DNA of 64,000 nucleotides from Lachnospiraceae bacterium (GCA_009911195.1 QXWV01000045.1:37696-101695); one strand, 5' to 3'; positions 25,861 to 35,527 are shown, counted from the first letter of the stretch. A program made the numbers and translations. The notes: generated by a model not told the origin, from the letters alone.

Positions 25861-27225
25861 CTAATAGGTTTTCTGCCATTGGTACGGGCCACCCCAATCT
25901 CCAATCATTGTAGTGGATGTTCCCGCTTCCGTATGTACCCTTGTTTCAAAGTGGTAATTCATATCGGAAACATATCCGTTCGCCCTCTGTACATTGCTGC
26001 ACATATAACTTATCACATACTCTGTATGGGGATAATAGCTTTCCCCTTCCTTTGCCGGTTCATAAGTAAGGCTGGAACGTTGTACACCGTTATCCGTCAT
26101 TGCATTCCCCCAGACGGTAAGGACACCCGCCGTATTCTCATTTGCGTCATAATTAGGGAATTCAAAGCTGCATTTCCCATCCTTTTGTTTTAAAATAACG
26201 TATTCCCGGCTCACAGGAATATATGTCGAGCCCTCCCAGTATTCCATTGTACCATTGATAAAAGCATCCCTTAGCTGGAGATAGCCGTCGGTAACAATAA
26301 AGTCTTTGGCTGCCTCATAGTTGCCCTCATCCATCTGGACAAAAATATCTGCAAACTGGGCCTGAATCTCCTTTACTTTATACAAACATGCAATCATTTC
26401 GCTTCTTTCCGGCATTTCCCCTAAGGAGTTGGCATTCTCCAGAATGCTCAAATAAACATCCACGTATTCCATGGGAAGTTCTATTTCCTCCATGGAAAGC
26501 CACCCGAACTCAGAAACTATTTTTTTCATTCCTTCCAGCCCGGTGGATGCATAAAAGTCCGAAAGGTTATTGGCCATCTCCTGATAAGAAGCAAAATCCA
26601 GATTGGCAGATTCCATCTGTTCCTTCAGGCGGCGGCATGCCGTTTCCATCGCTTCCATCGCTTCTGCTTCCAGCATATTCTGCTCAAGGACATCTTCAAT
26701 CTTTTCTACTGTTTCCCAGCTAATCCTATCGCTATTAATTTCTGCTATGGCTTCGTTTAGAAGAACCGTGCAGTAATACTGCAGCAAGCCTTCATCCTGG
26801 GTACTGCGCCACCCGTCAAACAATATTTGTTTTGCATGGGAGTCATCCTCCATCCCTAAATATGCCCCCGCCATACAGCGGTAAGCTTCCACAGAAGCGG
26901 AATCAATCTCCAACGCATTCTCATAGGCTTTTATGGCGGCATCATATGCCTCTTTCTTGGTATATTCCTTCCCGGCGTCCAACTGCCTGGTCAGCCTAAA
27001 AGAAGGGATATTCCAAACAAAATATCCCATCCCTCCTAGAAAAGCCGCAATCACACAGGCTACCAGAAGCCGTTCAAAAAATACCACTCTTTTTCTTGCC
27101 CTCTTACGCCTTCTTTTCCTTTCCGCAAGGGGAAGTTCCCTTTTCCTATGGGTTGCTTTATCCTTTATGTTATTTTTCTTTTTCCGTTTTTTCCTGTGTT
27201 TTAATTCCATTTCTGCGTTTTTCAT
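25861..27225 (-). CDS. Membrane-anchored TPR protein of unknown function
   Basis: 454 residues from the ATG at 27225. A very basic cytoplasmic N-terminus (about 1-50, rich in Lys and Arg) is followed by one membrane segment (about 54-75, LLVACVIAAFLGGMGYFVW), and then an extracytoplasmic domain that begins with TPR-like units (AYDAAIKAYENALEIDSASVEAY, about 92-130). The C-terminal half has no recognised motif and ends TMIGDWGGPYQWQKTY. It may be a scaffold at the cell envelope; the true role is unknown. The TTG at 27246 is an alternative start without a site. It lies between the helicase and thiN. Confidence 0.7.
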   Translation of the reverse strand: MKNAEMELKHRKKRKKKNNIKDKATHRKRELPLAERKRRRKRARKRVVFFERLLVACVIAAFLGGMGYFVWNIPSFRLTRQLDAGKEYTKKEAYDAAIKAYENALEIDSASVEAYRCMAGAYLGMEDDSHAKQILFDGWRSTQDEGLLQYYCTVLLNEAIAEINSDRISWETVEKIEDVLEQNMLEAEAMEAMETACRRLKEQMESANLDFASYQEMANNLSDFYASTGLEGMKKIVSEFGWLSMEEIELPMEYVDVYLSILENANSLGEMPERSEMIACLYKVKEIQAQFADIFVQMDEGNYEAAKDFIVTDGYLQLRDAFINGTMEYWEGSTYIPVSREYVILKQKDGKCSFEFPNYDANENTAGVLTVWGNAMTDNGVQRSSLTYEPAKEGESYYPHTEYVISYMCSNVQRANGYVSDMNYHFETRVHTEAGTSTTMIGDWGGPYQWQKTY

Positions 27226-27270
27226 ATTCGACCCATCCCCATTCAACAGTACAAACGAAAGACTATACTA

Positions 27271-28919
27271 CTATTTACGTCTCCTTCTGCGGCTTTTTCC
27301 TGCAAAGAAATCATTCTTTTCTACAAATATTTCAAATCCTTTTGGAGCTTTTGCTTTTTCGGCGCCTTTCTCTTTTTCAAAAGATTTCCCCCTGGCGCTG
27401 CTTCTTTCCTTTTCTTTGCTTTTTTCCTTTTCCCTGCTTCTTTCTTTTTCTCCGCCTCTTCTGCTCTTATCCCTTTCGGAAGACCTTCCTCTTCCGCCAC
27501 GTTTTCCGCGTTTGCTGCCGCCTCTTCCGAACACAAGGTCTTTGGGGTTAAACTTTTCTACCTTAATATCTTTGATATCATCGCCCATCTTCATCTTCAT
27601 AAAAGCAGCGGCCAACTCTAATGCCGTATACTCTCCGTCCACCAATTTTTCCCTGAGGAAATCAATCGTGGAATCCAAGTTTTTATTTTGCATTGTTTCC
27701 AATGCTTCCCCTAAAATCTTCTCCGCCTTCACAGAAGTAATGTCCGCCGCGGAAGGTATGTTTCTTTCCCGGATTTTCGTATGGCATACCCGCTCAATGT
27801 CGCGGATTTTATACAATTCCTTCCCGATACCAAAGTAAACGAACGCCCTGTTTTACCAGCCCTTCCGGTCCGGCCAATCCTATGGACGTAATATTCGATA
27901 TCTTCAGGCACATCATAGTTGAATACCGCTTCCACATCATCTACGTCAATACCCCTTGCCGCCACGTCGGTTGCAATCAACACGTCCATCCTGCCGCCGC
28001 GGAACAAGTTCATAACGGTATCCCTCTGATGCTGGGTCAAATCCCCATGCAGCCCTTCGGCCTGATATCCCCTGTCCTTTAAATGTTCCGTAAGTTCATC
28101 CACCATACGTTTCGTATTGCAGAAAATAAGGGAACGCTTCGGATGATAATAGTCCATCAGCCTTGTCAAAACTTCTTCCTTTTCTTTACGCGGCACCTGG
28201 TAATATGCCTGCTTTACAAGGGGAATCGTCACTTCCTTCGGCGTAATCCTCAAATATTCCGCGTCCTCTTTCTGGTATTCTTTTGTAATCTCCAAAATAG
28301 GCTTGGGCATAGTCGCTGAAAAGAGCGCTGTCTGACGTTCTTCCGGCATATCCTTTAATATGGTTTCAATATCTTCCCTGAATCCCATATTCAGCATTTC
28401 ATCCGCTTCATCCAGCACTACCATTCTTACCTTTCCGGTCTTTAAGGTATGGCGCCGCATGTGGTCCATAACCCTTCCTGGTGTGCCTACCACAATCTGA
28501 ACGCCCTTGGAAAGCGCCCGAATCTGCCTGGATATATCCTGTCCCCCATATACGGGAAGCACTTTCACTTCATGCATATATTTTGCAAAACGGCGGATTT
28601 CCTCCGCTGCCTGCATAGCTAACTCTCTGGTAGGGCAAAGGATAATCGCCTGAAGCCCCTTTTCTTCCGGGTCTATCTTCTGGATAATCGGTATCCCGAA
28701 AGCCGCTGTCTTCCCCGTTCCGGTCTGGGCCTGTCCAATCAAATCCTTTCCATCTAGCATAATGGGAATCGCCTGCTCCTGAATCGGGGTCATGCTTTCA
28801 AATCCCATTTCCTCCACTGCCCTTATAATTCTCTCATCTATTGCTGAATCCCTATAACTTTTCTTAGTTTCCGTTGCTTCTGCGTTTTCCATATTCTCCA
28901 TATTTTCCATACTTTCCAT
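27271..28919 (-). pseudogene. DEAD-box RNA helicase (CshA/DeaD-like), frameshifted
   Basis: ATP-dependent RNA helicase with AQTGTGKTAA (motif I), PTRELA, VGTPGRVMDH, VLDEADEML (II), SAT (III) and HRIGRTGRAGKTGR (VI). The frame shifts at about 27817-27825: one frame runs into NCIKSATLSG while the expected continuation GRELYKIRDIERV is in the next frame. The second part holds a basic Arg/Lys/Glu/Ser-rich C-terminal tail ending SRRRRRK. Restoring one base (GGAAGGAA to GGAAGGGAA) gives a single 549-residue protein. The 28919 start is one of several Met codons in a (Met-Glu-Asn/Ser)n run; an upstream extension to 29048 enters a terminator. Either a recent mutation or a sequencing error. Confidence 0.82.
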
Positions 28920-29025
28920 CAAATTACCGTTCCATCCTTTCAACATCATCTCCAACATTTTACCCCATATCGTTCTACTGCACCCTACAGCATTCCGGGC
29001 ATTTTTACCGTTACTAACCACCGTC

Positions 29026-29062
29026 AAAAAAGACAACACCCGCATCAAAAGTGTTGTCTTTT
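29026..29062 (-). terminator. Intrinsic terminator after iorB
   Basis: On the minus strand AAAAGACAACAC (29062-29051) pairs with GTGTTGTCTTTT (29039-29028), with the T-run continuing to 29026, over an 11-base loop. It separates iorAB from the helicase. Confidence 0.85.
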
Positions 29063-29122
29063 AACCAACGAACGACGTTATTATACCTTCATTTTATAAT
29101 AAAGTCAAGTGTTATTATAAAA

Positions 29123-29689
29123 TTATCTATATCCAAGGAGAAAGGCTTTTTGATTTATCTCCACCGTTTTCTTTGGAACAGTCTTTTCAATCACCTTTAG
29201 CCAATCCTCTTTCGCAAAATCCATATGCTTTGCAGCCATACCAAGTACAATCGTATTAAAAGCCCTGGCATTCCCCAGCCGGATAGCCTCTTCCATCCCA
29301 TTGATGGCATATACTTTATATTTTTTGCTTAAATCTTCAATTATATTTTCCGGATATTCTGCCGCTCCCGTAACAACTGTAATCGGGTCAATCCTCCAAT
29401 CATTGATGATAATGACCCCATCCTTTTTCAGAAAATGTGCGTACCGCAAAGCCTCCAGCCGTTCAAAAGCAATCAACACATCGGCCTGCCCTTCTTCTAC
29501 GATAGGCTCAGCTACCTTTTCCCCATACCGCACAAAAGTTACTACGCTTCCGCCCCTTTGCGCCATCCCATGTACTTCCGATAATTTTACGTCATATCCG
29601 GCTTCCTGTATGATTCCGCCCAGAATCCGGCTGGTAAGCAGCGTACCCTGCCCGCCTACCCCTACTATCATAATACTTTTCGTCATCAT
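29123..29689 (-). CDS. iorB: Indolepyruvate ferredoxin oxidoreductase, beta subunit
   Basis: 188 residues of the pyruvate ferredoxin oxidoreductase gamma-type fold, with MIVGVGGQGTLLTSRILG at the N-terminus and SEVHGMAQRGGSVVTFVRYG. With IorA it oxidises aryl pyruvates from aromatic amino acids to aryl-acetyl-CoA, reducing ferredoxin; it can run in reverse. The ATG at 29689 (or the adjacent Met at 29686) follows GGAGG; the ORF can be extended upstream only by running into iorA. iorA ends 20 bases upstream, so the two are cotranscribed and their subunits associate. Confidence 0.93.
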   Translation of the reverse strand: MMTKSIMIVGVGGQGTLLTSRILGGIIQEAGYDVKLSEVHGMAQRGGSVVTFVRYGEKVAEPIVEEGQADVLIAFERLEALRYAHFLKKDGVIIINDWRIDPITVVTGAAEYPENIIEDLSKKYKVYAINGMEEAIRLGNARAFNTIVLGMAAKHMDFAKEDWLKVIEKTVPKKTVEINQKAFLLGYR

Positions 29690-29708
29690 TTTCCGTTTCC
29701 TCCCTGCA

Positions 29709-31445
29709 TTATTTCCGTTCTTTTGCAATTGCATCAAAGGGGCAAAGCTGCATGCATAAGCCACACCCGTTGCACATGGTGGCATCAATTGCAATGCTGC
29801 CATCTTCATTCCTGGTTAAAGCCGGGCATCCCGGTTTCAGGCATGCACCGCATTTCCTGCATTTTTCGGATACCGGAACACATACATCAGGGAAAACATT
29901 CCCTTTCAGCAATACGCAGGGGGATTTCGCAATAATCACTGAGACTTCATCCCGCGCCGTCTCTTCTTTCAACACCTTCTCCAGCAAAGGCAAGTCGAAG
30001 GCATTTACTTCCACCACATGCTCAATGCCTATGGCCTTACAGAACTGGCAAATATTAATTGCAGGAACAGTTTCCCCTTTTAAGGTTTTGCCTGTTGCCG
30101 CATGGTCCTGATGCCCTGTCATACCTGTAGTGGAGTTGTCCACGATAATAACCGTTCCGGTTCCTTGGTTATATACCGTGTTCATCAGGGAATTTATGCC
30201 GGTATGCATAAAGGTGGAGTCACCGATTACCGCCACCCAATTTTTAATATAGTCTTTCCCTTTTGCCTTCTCCATCCCATGGAGGGAAGAAATGCTGGCC
30301 CCCATGCATATGGTAGTATCAATAACGCTAAGCGGTGCTACCGCTCCCAGCGTATAGCATCCGATATCCCCTGCCGCATGGATTTTTAACTTTTTTAAAA
30401 CTGTAAATACGCTTCTATGAGGGCATCCCGGGCAAAGGATGGGCGGCCTGGCAGGAACCTGAGCCGGCTGCTGCTGCGTTTCTTCCCCTAACAGGGCACG
30501 GCGAAGCATATTGGCGCTGTATTCCCCCTGCCTTGTAAATATTTCTTTTCCGGTGGCCGGGATTCCCCATGATTTTACCTGTTCCTCAATCACCGGCTCC
30601 AGCTCTTCAAATATGTAAAGTTTCTCTACTTTGGAGGCAAATTCTTCAATCATTTTTCTGGGAAGGGGATGCACCATACCCAGCTTCAATACAGAAGCCT
30701 CTGGGAAAACTTCCTTTACATACTGATAAGGGATTCCGCTGGTAATAAATCCAATGGAAGTATCGTTATATTCCACCTTGTTTACCGGGAAGACGCTGCC
30801 ATCTTCCGCCATAGCTTCCATACGTTTTTCCACATATAAATGCCTGTTTTTTGCCATTCCCGGCATCATCACATATTTACTGATATTTCTTTCATAAGGT
30901 TTATCCTGTTGTTCCTCCCTATCCATCAGAGTTACTGTTCCCTGGGAATGGGAAAGGCGGGTAGTTGTCCTTAGAATTACCGGCGTATCGTATTTCTCGC
31001 TGACCTCAAAGGCAAATTTCATGAAATCCTTTGCTTCCTGGCTGTCCGAAGGCTCTAAGACCGGCACTTGCGCCGCCCTCGCCACACATCTGGTGTCCTG
31101 CTCATTTTGTGAACTGTATAATCCAGGGTCATCCGCAGCTACCAACACAAGCCCTCCGCCTACCCCTGTATAGGATGCCGTATATAATGGGTCGCTGGCC
31201 ACATTTACCCCTACATGCTTCATGGAGGCCATTGCCCTGACACCGCTGATAGAAGCCCCAATAGCCACTTCCATGGCTACCTTTTCATTGGGGGACCATT
31301 CCGCATATATCTCATCATATTTAACAATATTTTCACTGATTTCCGTACTGGGCGTACCCGGATAAGCTGCTGAAACCTTTACTCCGGCCTCATATGCCCC
31401 ACGGGCAATCGCCTCATTTCCTAACATAATCTTCTTTTCTGCCAT
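29709..31445 (-). CDS. iorA: Indolepyruvate ferredoxin oxidoreductase, alpha subunit
   Basis: 578 residues. N-terminal TPP-enzyme pyrimidine-binding domain (GNEAIARGAYEAGVKVSAAYPGTPSTE at the start), a central TPP-binding domain with CPGCPHRSVF and GDSTFMHTG, then a C-terminal ferredoxin domain with two [4Fe-4S] motifs, CRKCGACLKPGCP and CNGCGLCMQLCPF. These are the marks of IorA. It ferments or synthesises aromatic amino acids through arylpyruvates. A promoter lies at 31481-31509. It starts with MAEKKIMLGN at 31445. Confidence 0.96.
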   Translation of the reverse strand: MAEKKIMLGNEAIARGAYEAGVKVSAAYPGTPSTEISENIVKYDEIYAEWSPNEKVAMEVAIGASISGVRAMASMKHVGVNVASDPLYTASYTGVGGGLVLVAADDPGLYSSQNEQDTRCVARAAQVPVLEPSDSQEAKDFMKFAFEVSEKYDTPVILRTTTRLSHSQGTVTLMDREEQQDKPYERNISKYVMMPGMAKNRHLYVEKRMEAMAEDGSVFPVNKVEYNDTSIGFITSGIPYQYVKEVFPEASVLKLGMVHPLPRKMIEEFASKVEKLYIFEELEPVIEEQVKSWGIPATGKEIFTRQGEYSANMLRRALLGEETQQQPAQVPARPPILCPGCPHRSVFTVLKKLKIHAAGDIGCYTLGAVAPLSVIDTTICMGASISSLHGMEKAKGKDYIKNWVAVIGDSTFMHTGINSLMNTVYNQGTGTVIIVDNSTTGMTGHQDHAATGKTLKGETVPAINICQFCKAIGIEHVVEVNAFDLPLLEKVLKEETARDEVSVIIAKSPCVLLKGNVFPDVCVPVSEKCRKCGACLKPGCPALTRNEDGSIAIDATMCNGCGLCMQLCPFDAIAKERK

Positions 31446-31480
31446 TGTCTCTCATCCTTCCTGTATCATGCGTATGTATT

Positions 31481-31509
31481 ATTTTATCATAAAGTATGCC
31501 GGAATCCAA
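31481..31509 (-). promoter_or_regulatory. Promoter of iorAB
   Basis: On the minus strand TTGGAT (31509-31504), a 17-base spacer and TAAAAT (31486-31481), 36 bases from the iorA ATG. Confidence 0.6.
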
Positions 31510-31587
31510 GTGCCATATATTTGTGCACTTAAGTTAAGCAGACGCTTAGAGCCGCCATCCTCTCCATGCCAACGCTATCCACACACA

Positions 31588-32259
31588 TTAAAAAGTAGCC
31601 TCCCCCTCATGGGAAACCATGGATACATGCCGCATCCCTTCCAATCTGTTCATCTCGCGAATGCACTCCGCCCCCTCTTTTATCCTCACTTCAATCACCA
31701 TATTCAAGCTCTTTGCATCCATATTCCTCGATTTCACTTTGCTGTGGGTGCTATACTTTTCCACCGCTTCCATAATCTCTTCTTCCCCATCAATATTAGA
31801 AGAATCCACGATTAAAAGCATGGATTCCTTGGCAGAAGGGATATATTGCAGTGCCAAAACTACTGCTGTAATCAATAGGGAGGCAAAAATAGCGATAACA
31901 AACAGCCCCGCCCCACATATAATCCCTATGCTGATAGACCAGAACAGGAAAACCAAGTCCATCGGCTCCTTTACCGCTGTACGGAATCTCACAATGGACA
32001 ATGCCCCCACCATACCGAGGGAAATCACCACGCTGGACTGTATGGAAAGGATAATCGCCGCCGTTATTAAAGAAAGCGCCACCAAAGAAACATTAAAACT
32101 TTTGCTGTAAAAAGACTTTCTCGTCATCACACGGTATATAAAAAAGATATAAACTGCAATCAAGCAAGTGATTCCCAATGCCAATACAGCATTGCCTATG
32201 CTCATGCCCTCCGTTGCTGTCTGGATAAATGATTTTTTTAAAACATCGTTAAAGCCCAT
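31588..32259 (-). CDS. DUF4956 membrane protein
   Basis: 223 residues. About four membrane segments in the first 150 residues, with a conserved GMVGALSIVRFRTAVKEPMDLVFLF motif between them, then a soluble C-terminal domain (about 150-223) that folds as alternating alpha/beta. The motif is the mark of DUF4956. It overlaps the VTC gene by 11 bases. DUF4956 genes are known to sit beside VTC and CotH genes in Gram-positive bacteria, so it probably forms one system with them. Molecular function not established. Confidence 0.85.
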   Translation of the reverse strand: MGFNDVLKKSFIQTATEGMSIGNAVLALGITCLIAVYIFFIYRVMTRKSFYSKSFNVSLVALSLITAAIILSIQSSVVISLGMVGALSIVRFRTAVKEPMDLVFLFWSISIGIICGAGLFVIAIFASLLITAVVLALQYIPSAKESMLLIVDSSNIDGEEEIMEAVEKYSTHSKVKSRNMDAKSLNMVIEVRIKEGAECIREMNRLEGMRHVSMVSHEGEATF

Positions 32260-32986
32260 TTCTTCTTACTCCTCCTATATTGTATTTCCTGCATAAATAG
32301 TATTTGGAAAAGGTTGTCTGCTGCAGGTTTTCCATCTGCAAACTATGGTAAATGTAATCGGGAAGGAATTCGTCATATTTCACTTCCATCAGATGATAGC
32401 CCAAGGGCATCACCGGTCTCGTAAATAGGTTTTCCTCGAAAAAGCCATCTACGCAATCGGAAGAGCGGATATCCGTATCAAAGGTTACCCGCACATTTCC
32501 ATTTCTACATACATAAGGTTCCCTGTCATATTCCACTATTACCTTCGGGCGGTAAATCTCCGACTGGTATTTCAGGCAAAATTTACAAAATACCGGCTTC
32601 CCCTCATGAAAGGCTTTTTCCGATATGCTTTCACTCACCGTCCGCCAGTCTGCGCCTCCTAAGAAGGCGTCACACTGTTCCCTTGTCAAAGGGCAGGAAA
32701 CCTTATGGGTCTTTCCGCCTTCTTTCCGTTTCAGTTCCAGGCGGATTTCATCGTCATCGGCATTATAAATACGTATCCTGAATTTTTCCCTGGGGCTTGT
32801 TCCGTTTTCATTTTCATAAAAACACGTATTTTGGTAATTGTCAAAATAAGCGCTGCGGACTGTATATTTCCCATCCTTCCCCGCATGTTCATCCATTTCC
32901 ATCAAATACCGGATTCTGCTACGCAGTACAGCTATCTGCTGTGCGGAAACTATATATTTTAACTCATGTCTGTATTTAAGTGCCAT
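32249..32986 (-). CDS. VTC-domain protein (polyphosphate polymerase family)
   Basis: 245 residues forming one VTC domain. The N-terminal RHELKYIVS motif, basic RIRIYN, LELKRKEG, the acidic/basic EYDREPYV, and MEVKYDEFLPDY fit the VTC/CYTH triphosphate-tunnel pattern in which Lys and Arg bind phosphate and Glu bind metal. Eukaryotic Vtc4 makes polyphosphate; the bacterial proteins lack the SPX domain. The ATG follows GGAGGCATCTG. It overlaps both neighbours by 11 bases, CotH upstream and DUF4956 downstream. Polyphosphate synthesis is inferred from fold only. Confidence 0.85.
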   Translation of the reverse strand: MALKYRHELKYIVSAQQIAVLRSRIRYLMEMDEHAGKDGKYTVRSAYFDNYQNTCFYENENGTSPREKFRIRIYNADDDEIRLELKRKEGGKTHKVSCPLTREQCDAFLGGADWRTVSESISEKAFHEGKPVFCKFCLKYQSEIYRPKVIVEYDREPYVCRNGNVRVTFDTDIRSSDCVDGFFEENLFTRPVMPLGYHLMEVKYDEFLPDYIYHSLQMENLQQTTFSKYYLCRKYNIGGVRRNGL

Positions 32987-35375
32987 CAGATGCCTCCTTT
33001 GCGCTCTCCTCCTGCCATAAACCGGTGACTTTGTTTTTCCTGTAAATCCCCTCCTCCATCCCCAAATCGGGAATCTCCACCTTTTCCGTCACACCTGTTT
33101 TAGCATAAGACAGGATGACTTCTTCCCCCTTCTTCAAGTTAAAATTCACCTTCATGAAAGCATCGTCGCCATCATAATTTTTACATCCGATAAGGATACT
33201 TTCCTGGGGTGCCAAAACCGTCTGCTCCAAATAGTTCATATGGGAAGTTTTTTCTTTATCCATCAGGCAATATCCCCTGGTATTCACATCCTCCCCGGAG
33301 GTATTGGTCAGTATGATATAATCATGCTCCCCCTTGGCACTTATCGCACTCAGCTCCAGCCCGGCCGCATCAGTTTCTTCCGTATAAAGGGCTGCATACA
33401 ATATCCCATCTACTAACATCCCTTCATCTATCAGGATTTCTTCCTCGGCATAATATTCCCCATTGATTTCCCAATAGGCAAATTCCTTCCCTGCCGGAAG
33501 CACTGGTTTTAGCCAAGTATCGCATCCTGTCAGATATCTTCCCGTAAATTCCGGTTCTGTTACCGTAATCCCATTAATCCTGGCCCCTTCCCCCTCCATA
33601 AGGGATAGATAGACCGTATAGATTTCCCCCATCTGCCATTTTAGCCGCATCCCTTCCAACATGCTTTCCGGCGCTGTCTCCGCCCAAGCTTTGATGCAGT
33701 CCATCTGCATTTCAAGATAAGGCTCCCCGATTTCCGGCAGTTCAGGATTCCTGATGCTTTCTTCAATATATTCCAGCATCTCGTTTTCCCTTTCCCGGTG
33801 CATGTCCTCCAAAACGGCAGCTACATTTTCCGTAGAATAAGCGCCGTTCAGCAAATCGCATATGCAGGACACAAAATACTGTCTACAATCTTCCCGCGCC
33901 ATCAGCGCCGTAAACAAAGGGGCGTATCCCCTTTCTTCCAACAGGGCAAGGGTTTCAAAACTCTGGTCTGGATTAAGGGAATCCCTTATTGTTCCCAGGC
34001 CCATGGTAGTATCCACATCATAAAGAAGGTAGCGGTATCTGCCGTCAAATACGGAATTTTCCCTATATCCCTCACCTGGGGCTGCCACATAGCGGTAAGC
34101 CTGTATATTGTTATAAGGCCAATCCCTGTTTGCCATATAAATTTCCAGCGCAAAGTATTGCAAATAGTTTTCCAGGTCGATATAGCTGTTTAACTCCCCG
34201 CAAATCTCATCCTCCCGCAAATCCATAGCGCTATATTTGGCATATAATTCATTATATTCGGCCGCGCAGCGTTCCTCCGCCCCGCTTCCCGGCTCTCCGC
34301 CCATATTTGTTTCGCTGCTTCCGATAACCACCATTTCCCCTTCAAATTCACCATATTTTTCCTCGAAATATTCCTCATCATAGGTGGAATGCATCCAGTA
34401 AAGCCCCTGATAAATGCCATTGATATAAACGCTTACTGGACGTACCGACTGGACATCGGGGAATTCCGTCTGTGCCGCCAGCCGCATTCCCAATTCATCC
34501 CGGATAAAGCCTTCCGAGCGGTCATTTCCGGTGTTCCTGATTTTCAGCGATTTATACCGGTCCATAATGCTCTGCTCCCCATAGGAACGCATGTCGGCAA
34601 AAAACGGATAACAGAAACGGTTCTGTATTTCATCATATTCCTTCCTGGCAATAAGCTTAAAGGACTTTTGTTCCGACTGCCTCGTAAAATTGCCCGATAT
34701 GCGGATGCCTCCATCCTGTTCGATGACCCGCCTCCCGTCTTCATCAAAAATCTCTATATGGACATCCCGTTCGCTTTCCTTTCCCCTTACATTATAGTTG
34801 GCCGGTGCATCGAAGGTTACTTCTTCCCCCGGATGCTCCGCTTCCCAGTCCGCCCGCAGCTTCCCCTCTACAAAAATACCGTTCTCATAACCATACAAAT
34901 CATCTTCTTTTGCCGCCAGACTAATGACCATCGTATCATAACGTTCCCCTACATTCTTTCCCATAATATAGGTATTCGTCACCACTTCTGATTCCGTTCC
35001 ATCCGAAAACACCGCCCGAAAACGGTACACCATAACGGATTCTTCCTCCCCTGCCGTCAGAAGAATCGGTTCTTTGTAGCGTCTGGTGCTTCCGCCTTCC
35101 CGCGAATCGGGCAATGACCCATCCGAAGTATAGTAGATATTCCCTTCCTGCCCGGCTACGGCTGTCAGATAAATATCGCTGTCATAAAAACCGCTCTCTT
35201 CCATCACCTGAAGGCTCATTCCTAATGATGCTTCCCCGCCCTCAATATCCGAATATTCCATTTCATTTTCTGCGCATATTTCAGGTTCACTTCCGTCTAT
35301 ATCCTGCTTAACAAGGAAAATCAGCACAATGATTAAAATGACAGAAAAAAAACCTATATATATTTTGTCCTTAAT
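32976..35375 (-). CDS. CotH-kinase-domain surface protein
   Basis: About 799 residues. A CotH-like atypical kinase core lies in the middle: KSFKLIARKEY, YKSLKIRNTGNDRSEGFIRDEL, YINGIYQGLYWMHSTYDEEY, then YRYLLYDVDTTMGLG with the metal-binding Asp residues. Before it a chitobiase/FN3-like segment (GNIYYTSDGSLPDS), after it a lamin-tail-like domain (YIILTNTSGEDVNTRGY). An N-terminal anchor KDKIYIGFFSVILIIVLIF is complete only if translation starts upstream of the GTG at 35327. An ATT at 35375, 8 bases after AAAGGAAG, is the best candidate, though a non-standard start is unusual. Bacterial CotH phosphorylates coat proteins. Here it is followed by VTC and DUF4956. Confidence 0.82.
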   Translation of the reverse strand: MKDKIYIGFFSVILIIVLIFLVKQDIDGSEPEICAENEMEYSDIEGGEASLGMSLQVMEESGFYDSDIYLTAVAGQEGNIYYTSDGSLPDSREGGSTRRYKEPILLTAGEEESVMVYRFRAVFSDGTESEVVTNTYIMGKNVGERYDTMVISLAAKEDDLYGYENGIFVEGKLRADWEAEHPGEEVTFDAPANYNVRGKESERDVHIEIFDEDGRRVIEQDGGIRISGNFTRQSEQKSFKLIARKEYDEIQNRFCYPFFADMRSYGEQSIMDRYKSLKIRNTGNDRSEGFIRDELGMRLAAQTEFPDVQSVRPVSVYINGIYQGLYWMHSTYDEEYFEEKYGEFEGEMVVIGSSETNMGGEPGSGAEERCAAEYNELYAKYSAMDLREDEICGELNSYIDLENYLQYFALEIYMANRDWPYNNIQAYRYVAAPGEGYRENSVFDGRYRYLLYDVDTTMGLGTIRDSLNPDQSFETLALLEERGYAPLFTALMAREDCRQYFVSCICDLLNGAYSTENVAAVLEDMHRERENEMLEYIEESIRNPELPEIGEPYLEMQMDCIKAWAETAPESMLEGMRLKWQMGEIYTVYLSLMEGEGARINGITVTEPEFTGRYLTGCDTWLKPVLPAGKEFAYWEINGEYYAEEEILIDEGMLVDGILYAALYTEETDAAGLELSAISAKGEHDYIILTNTSGEDVNTRGYCLMDKEKTSHMNYLEQTVLAPQESILIGCKNYDGDDAFMKVNFNLKKGEEVILSYAKTGVTEKVEIPDLGMEEGIYRKNKVTGLWQEESAKEASDGT

Positions 35376-35479
35376 TTTAAAAACTTCCTTTCTCTATTTT
35401 ACTCCATATGTTCTTCATTATATTAAAATTTTCAAATAATACTATAAGCGTATTCTTAAAAAAATATAAAAAAAACATG

Positions 35480-35527
35480 AAAAGTAAAACTCACTTCAAA
35501 TATGTATTTTTCACACACTGAAGTGAG
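35480..35527 (-). terminator. Intrinsic terminator after tpiA
   Basis: On the minus strand CTCACTTCA (35527-35519) pairs with TGAAGTGAG (35498-35490), followed by TTTTACTTTT. It closes the gap-pgk-tpiA operon 70 bases after the tpiA stop. Confidence 0.75.

Noticed and set aside
26933..27838. 301-codon plus-strand ORF
   Set aside because: It is antisense to the helicase tail and TPR gene; its Leu/Phe/Ser richness is the complement of the Lys/Glu-rich coding strand.
27800..27840. Programmed frameshifting in the helicase
   Set aside because: No slippery heptamer or downstream structure typical of programmed sites is visible; a one-base error or mutation explains the break.
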